Of a DNA stretch of 8,551 nucleotides, positions 5,863-8,551 are shown one piece after another. The notes below the pieces were generated by a model. That model saw nothing but the letters and a program-made list of their open reading frames with translations. It did not search any database and had not been told where the DNA came from. The position numbers and the translations under genes were made by a program. The stretch is from Aquabacter sp040755535 (GTDB lineage Bacteria > Pseudomonadota > Alphaproteobacteria > Rhizobiales > Xanthobacteraceae). Positions within the stretch are counted from its first letter, which is position 1. Every line of letters begins with the position of its first letter. The stretch is taken from assembly GCA_040755535.1 (NCBI GenBank), contig JBFMAV010000108.1, forward strand, positions 1 to 8,551. The letters run 5' to 3'.

Positions 5863-5904
5863 GAGAACACGGGAAAAACAGCGATTCGCGCGCTTTTTGT
5901 TCTC
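5863..5904. repeat. 42-bp imperfect dyad / potential hairpin
   Basis: GAGAAC (5863-5868) is complementary to GTTCTC (5899-5904). Inside, AAAA (5875-5878) can pair with TTTT (5895-5898) and AGCG (5880-5883) with CGCT (5891-5894), across a seven-base loop, leaving six unpaired bases (5869-5874) and one bulged C (5879). Together 14 pairs are possible. The inner part, with an A-run on one side and a T-run on the other, resembles a small bidirectional terminator, but no gene ends here on either strand, so an operator or transcript-leader structure is as likely. Confidence 0.35.
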
Positions 5905-5913
5905 GGCCCGTTG
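5899..5913 (+). promoter_or_regulatory. LexA-box-like direct repeat, one mismatch
   Basis: GTTC-TCGGCCC-GTTG matches the alphaproteobacterial LexA consensus GTTC-N7-GTTC except for the last base, and it follows a T-run as many such boxes do. It lies about 50 bp before the in-frame ATG at 5949 and about 170 bp before the preferred helicase start. With one mismatch in eight fixed positions in a region rich in GTTC, chance is a real alternative. Confidence 0.22.
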
Positions 5914-6083
5914 CGCTTGGTCTGGAACAATGAGGGGACTGTGCCGATATGGTACAGCAGTTCGCCACCAGATCCGCAGGGGCGGGAGCCACAAGACAGC
6001 GGATCGCCCCACGCTTTCGGACGACGGCGCCTTTTTCAGCCCGCTCCGCCCTTGAACGACCAGCCCGGACGCCCGCCTCGCCC

Positions 6084-8551
6084 ATGGACGATGTCACGAA
6101 ACTTGCGGTGCTGCCGCGTTCCATCCGCGCGCGCAGCGTCACGGCGGTGCTGGGGCCGACCAATACCGGCAAGACCCATCTGGCCATCGAGCGCATGCTC
6201 GGCCATGAGAGCGGGCTGATCGGCCTGCCGCTGCGCCTTCTGGCGCGCGAGGTCTATCAGCGCATCGTCGAGCGGGTGGGGCCGAAACAGGTGGCGCTCA
6301 TCACCGGCGAGGAGAAGATCAAGCCGCCCAATGCGCGCTATTGGGTGGCCACCGTCGAGGCCATGCCGCGCGATCTGGACGTCGCCTTCGTCGCCATCGA
6401 CGAGATCCAGCTCGCCTGCGACTTCGATCGCGGCCATGTCTTCACCAACCGCCTGCTCAACCGGCGCGGTCGCTACGAGACGCTGATTCTCGGCGCCGCC
6501 ACCATGCGCCCGCTGCTGGAGCGGCTGATGCCGGGGCTGACCGTGCAGGTGCGCCCGCGCCTCTCCACCTTGTCCTTCGCGGGCGAGAAGAAGATCACGC
6601 GCCTGCCGCCGCGCTCGGCCATCGTCGCCTTCTCGGCCGAGGAGGTCTATGCCATCGCCGAGCTGATCCGCCGCCAGCGGGGCGGGGCAGCGGTGGTGAT
6701 GGGCGCGCTCTCGCCGCGCACCCGCAACGCCCAGGTGGACCTCTATCAGAGCGGCGACGTGGACTATCTGGTGGCGACCGACGCCATCGGCATGGGCCTC
6801 AATCTCGACGTGGACCATGTGGCCTTCGCCTCGGACCGCAAGTTCGACGGCTGGCAGTTCCGCCGCCTCAACCCCTCCGAGATGGCGCAGATCGCGGGCC
6901 GCGCCGGGCGCGCAACGCGCGACGGCACCTTCGGCACCACGGGCCGCTGCCCCGCCTTCGAGCCGGAATTGGTGGAGCGATTGGAAGGCCATGTGTTCGA
7001 CACCGCCAAGGTGTTGCAATGGCGCAACGCGGTGCCCGATTACGCGTCCGTCACGGCCTTGCAGGCGAGCCTCGCCCTTCCCCCGCGGGAGGAGGGACTG
7101 ACCCGAGCGCCGACGGCCGACGACGTTCAAGTGCTGGAGATTCTTGGCCGCGAGCCGGATATCGCGGGGCGCGCCACCTCTCCATCGGTGGTCGAGCGGC
7201 TGTGGGATGTGTGCCAGGTGCCGGACTATCGTAAGATCTCTCCCGGCGCGCACGCCGAGCTCATTCGCACGCTTTTTGAGCATGTGGGGACAGGCGGTCG
7301 CATCCCCGATGAGTGGTTCGCGCGTCAAATCGCCTTGACCGATCGCCCGGAAGGGGACATCGACACGCTGTCGAGACGGATAGCGCAGGTGCGGACACTC
7401 ACCTACGTTGCCAACCGGCCCGACTGGCTCAAGGATCCGGACCACTGGCAAGGCGTCACGAGAGGGGTCGAGGACAAGCTGTCCGATGCGCTGCACGAGC
7501 GGTTGGCACAACGCTTCGTGGATCGACGGACCAGCGTGCTCATGCGGCGCCTGCGAGAGAACAAGATGCTCGAAACTGAGATCAGCAAGACCGGCGATGT
7601 CACCGTGGAAGGCCACAAGATCGGCCATCTCCTCGGCTTTCAGTTCGCCCCCGACCCCTCCGCCGGCGGCGAGGAGGCCAAGGCGCTGCGCGCCGCGGCC
7701 CAGAAGGCCCTCGCAGGTGAGATCGAGGCCCGCGCCACCCGGCTCGCCGCCGCGGTGGACGAAGCCTTCGTCCTGGCCGTGGACGGTACGATCCGCTGGA
7801 TCGGCGACCCGGTGGCGAAGCTCATTCCCGGCGACACGGTTCTGGCGCCGCGCTTCAAGATCATCGCGGACGAGCATCTCACCGGCGCCTCGCGTGACCA
7901 GGTGGATGCGCGCATCGCGCTCTGGATCAAGGCGCATGTGGAGAAGCTGCTCGGCGCTTTGACCAAGCTTTCGGATGCCCCGGACCTCACCGGCATCGCG
8001 CGCGGCATCGCCTTCCAGATCGTCGAAAGCCTCGGCGTGCTGGAGCGCGCCAAGGTGGCCGAGGAGATGAAGACCCTCGACCAGCCCTCCCGCGCGACGC
8101 TGCGCGGCTATGGCGTGCGGTTCGGCGCCCATCACATCTATCTGCCGGCGCTGCTGAAGCCGGCGCCCCGCGCGCTGGCGCTCGAACTTTATGCGCTGAA
8201 GCACGGCGGCCTGGCCCAGAAGGGCATCGACGAGCTGCCGAGCCTCGCCGCCTCGGGGCGCACCTCCATTCCAGTGGATCATGAGATCCAGAAGGGCCTG
8301 TATCGCGCCGCCGGCTTCCGGGTCTGCGGCGAGCGGGCCGTGCGCGTGGACATATTGGAGCGCCTCGCGGACCTGATCCGGCCGGCGCTGGCCTGGCGCC
8401 CCCAATCGCCGGGTCCCAAGCCGCCCGGCGCGGTGGACGGGCGCGGCTTCGTGGTGACGGTCGGCATGACCTCGCTCGCCGGCTGCTCGGGCGAGGATTT
8501 CGCCTCCATCCTGAAATCGCTGGGCTATCGGATGGAGCGCCGCGCGGCGCC
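6084..8551 (+). CDS. SUV3-like superfamily 2 RNA helicase (3' end beyond window)
   Basis: The frame is open for 822 codons from ATG 6084 to the right edge. It belongs to the SUV3-like branch of SF2 helicases, ATP-dependent enzymes that unwind RNA; mitochondrial SUV3 works in RNA turnover, and the bacterial relatives are poorly studied. Walker A is GPTNTGKT (24-31), followed by SGLIGLPLRLLAREVY (43-58) and ITGEEKI (73-79). Walker B is DEIQ (106-109) and motif III GAAT (137-140). ATDAIGMGLNLDV (231-243) and QIAGRAGR (269-276) are motifs V and VI. Residues beyond about 300 hold the family's long, poorly characterised C-terminal part; related proteins reach about 1000 residues or more. No clear Shine-Dalgarno precedes 6084. 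An in-frame ATG at 5949 would add 45 Arg/Ala-rich residues. A stop at 5931 closes the frame upstream. In relatives, S4-domain and ferredoxin genes often follow, outside this window. Confidence 0.9.
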   Translation, partial: MDDVTKLAVLPRSIRARSVTAVLGPTNTGKTHLAIERMLGHESGLIGLPLRLLAREVYQRIVERVGPKQVALITGEEKIKPPNARYWVATVEAMPRDLDVAFVAIDEIQLACDFDRGHVFTNRLLNRRGRYETLILGAATMRPLLERLMPGLTVQVRPRLSTLSFAGEKKITRLPPRSAIVAFSAEEVYAIAELIRRQRGGAAVVMGALSPRTRNAQVDLYQSGDVDYLVATDAIGMGLNLDVDHVAFASDRKFDGWQFRRLNPSEMAQIAGRAGRATRDGTFGTTGRCPAFEPELVERLEGHVFDTAKVLQWRNAVPDYASVTALQASLALPPREEGLTRAPTADDVQVLEILGREPDIAGRATSPSVVERLWDVCQVPDYRKISPGAHAELIRTLFEHVGTGGRIPDEWFARQIALTDRPEGDIDTLSRRIAQVRTLTYVANRPDWLKDPDHWQGVTRGVEDKLSDALHERLAQRFVDRRTSVLMRRLRENKMLETEISKTGDVTVEGHKIGHLLGFQFAPDPSAGGEEAKALRAAAQKALAGEIEARATRLAAAVDEAFVLAVDGTIRWIGDPVAKLIPGDTVLAPRFKIIADEHLTGASRDQVDARIALWIKAHVEKLLGALTKLSDAPDLTGIARGIAFQIVESLGVLERAKVAEEMKTLDQPSRATLRGYGVRFGAHHIYLPALLKPAPRALALELYALKHGGLAQKGIDELPSLAASGRTSIPVDHEIQKGLYRAAGFRVCGERAVRVDILERLADLIRPALAWRPQSPGPKPPGAVDGRGFVVTVGMTSLAGCSGEDFASILKSLGYRMERRAA

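Larger units (their letters stand above)
5695..6083. promoter_or_regulatory. 389-bp intergenic region between divergent genes
   Basis: No convincing gene is seen between the exported-protein gene (minus) and the helicase gene (plus). The gap must hold promoters for both, but I cannot point to a clear -35/-10 pair on either strand. It carries an unusual number of GTTC/GAAC tetramers (5719, 5747, 5756, 5812, 5865, 5899, 5925), two copies of GCGATTCGC (5783-5791 and 5881-5889), and a 42-bp dyad (5863-5904). The part from 5949 to 6083 is open in the helicase frame and could belong to that gene if an upstream ATG is used. Confidence 0.55.

Noticed and set aside
4237..6219. A 660-codon open frame on the plus strand across metX, the exported-protein gene and the gap
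   Set aside because: It covers two well-supported genes on the other strand, has repetitive Arg/Gly/Ala composition, and has no recognisable domain.
6036..8405. A 789-codon open frame on the minus strand opposite the helicase gene
   Set aside because: It is an antisense shadow produced by high-GC codon bias: His/Arg/Gly/Ala-rich with no domain motif, while the plus strand carries a full set of helicase motifs.
1..8551. A defence, mobile-element or CRISPR system
   Set aside because: No transposase, integrase, repeat-spacer array or defence-associated domain is seen. The helicase is a SUV3-like housekeeping type, and the long antisense frames are shadows.

Overview
The window reads as chromosomal DNA of a high-GC alphaproteobacterium, most likely of the order Hyphomicrobiales (a Xanthobacteraceae-like member is my best guess; I cannot compute identities). 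The reasons are the strong G/C bias at third codon positions, the metX-metW pair, the neighbouring methyltransferase, glyoxalase II and DUF985 cupin genes in an arrangement familiar from that order, and a SUV3-like helicase typical of alphaproteobacteria.

Layout: (1) 1-853, minus: a sulfotransferase that runs off the left edge. It and the helicase at the right edge are each open to a window end. (2) 854-1107: a short gap holding a 46-codon coding-like stretch on the minus strand, richer in A/T-ending codons than its surroundings (possible gene remnant), then a possible 12-codon leader ORF on the plus strand. (3) 1108-1374, plus: a small exported protein with a good ribosome binding site. (4) 1433-2640, minus: a two-gene unit, gloB (hydroxyacylglutathione hydrolase) followed by a DUF985 cupin. 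(5) 2751-3479, plus: a class I SAM methyltransferase, divergent from gloB and overlapping metW tail to tail by 22 bp. (6) 3458-5343, minus: metX and metW, joined by an ATGA overlap. (7) 5389-5694, minus: a second small exported protein just upstream of metX. (8) 5695-6083: a 389-bp gap with repeated short motifs and a dyad. (9) 6084 to the right edge, plus: the first 822 codons of a SUV3-like RNA helicase.

Functionally, MetX acylates homoserine for methionine synthesis, and MetW is its usual partner and also looks like a methyltransferase. GloB completes glutathione-dependent methylglyoxal detoxification. The adjacent methyltransferase and cupin have no assigned substrate. The helicase probably acts in RNA turnover. 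I found no CRISPR array, transposase, tRNA, rRNA or recognisable defence system. The parts that the gene list does not explain are the two non-coding gaps (854-1107 and 5695-6083) and the inverted repeat at the metX start.
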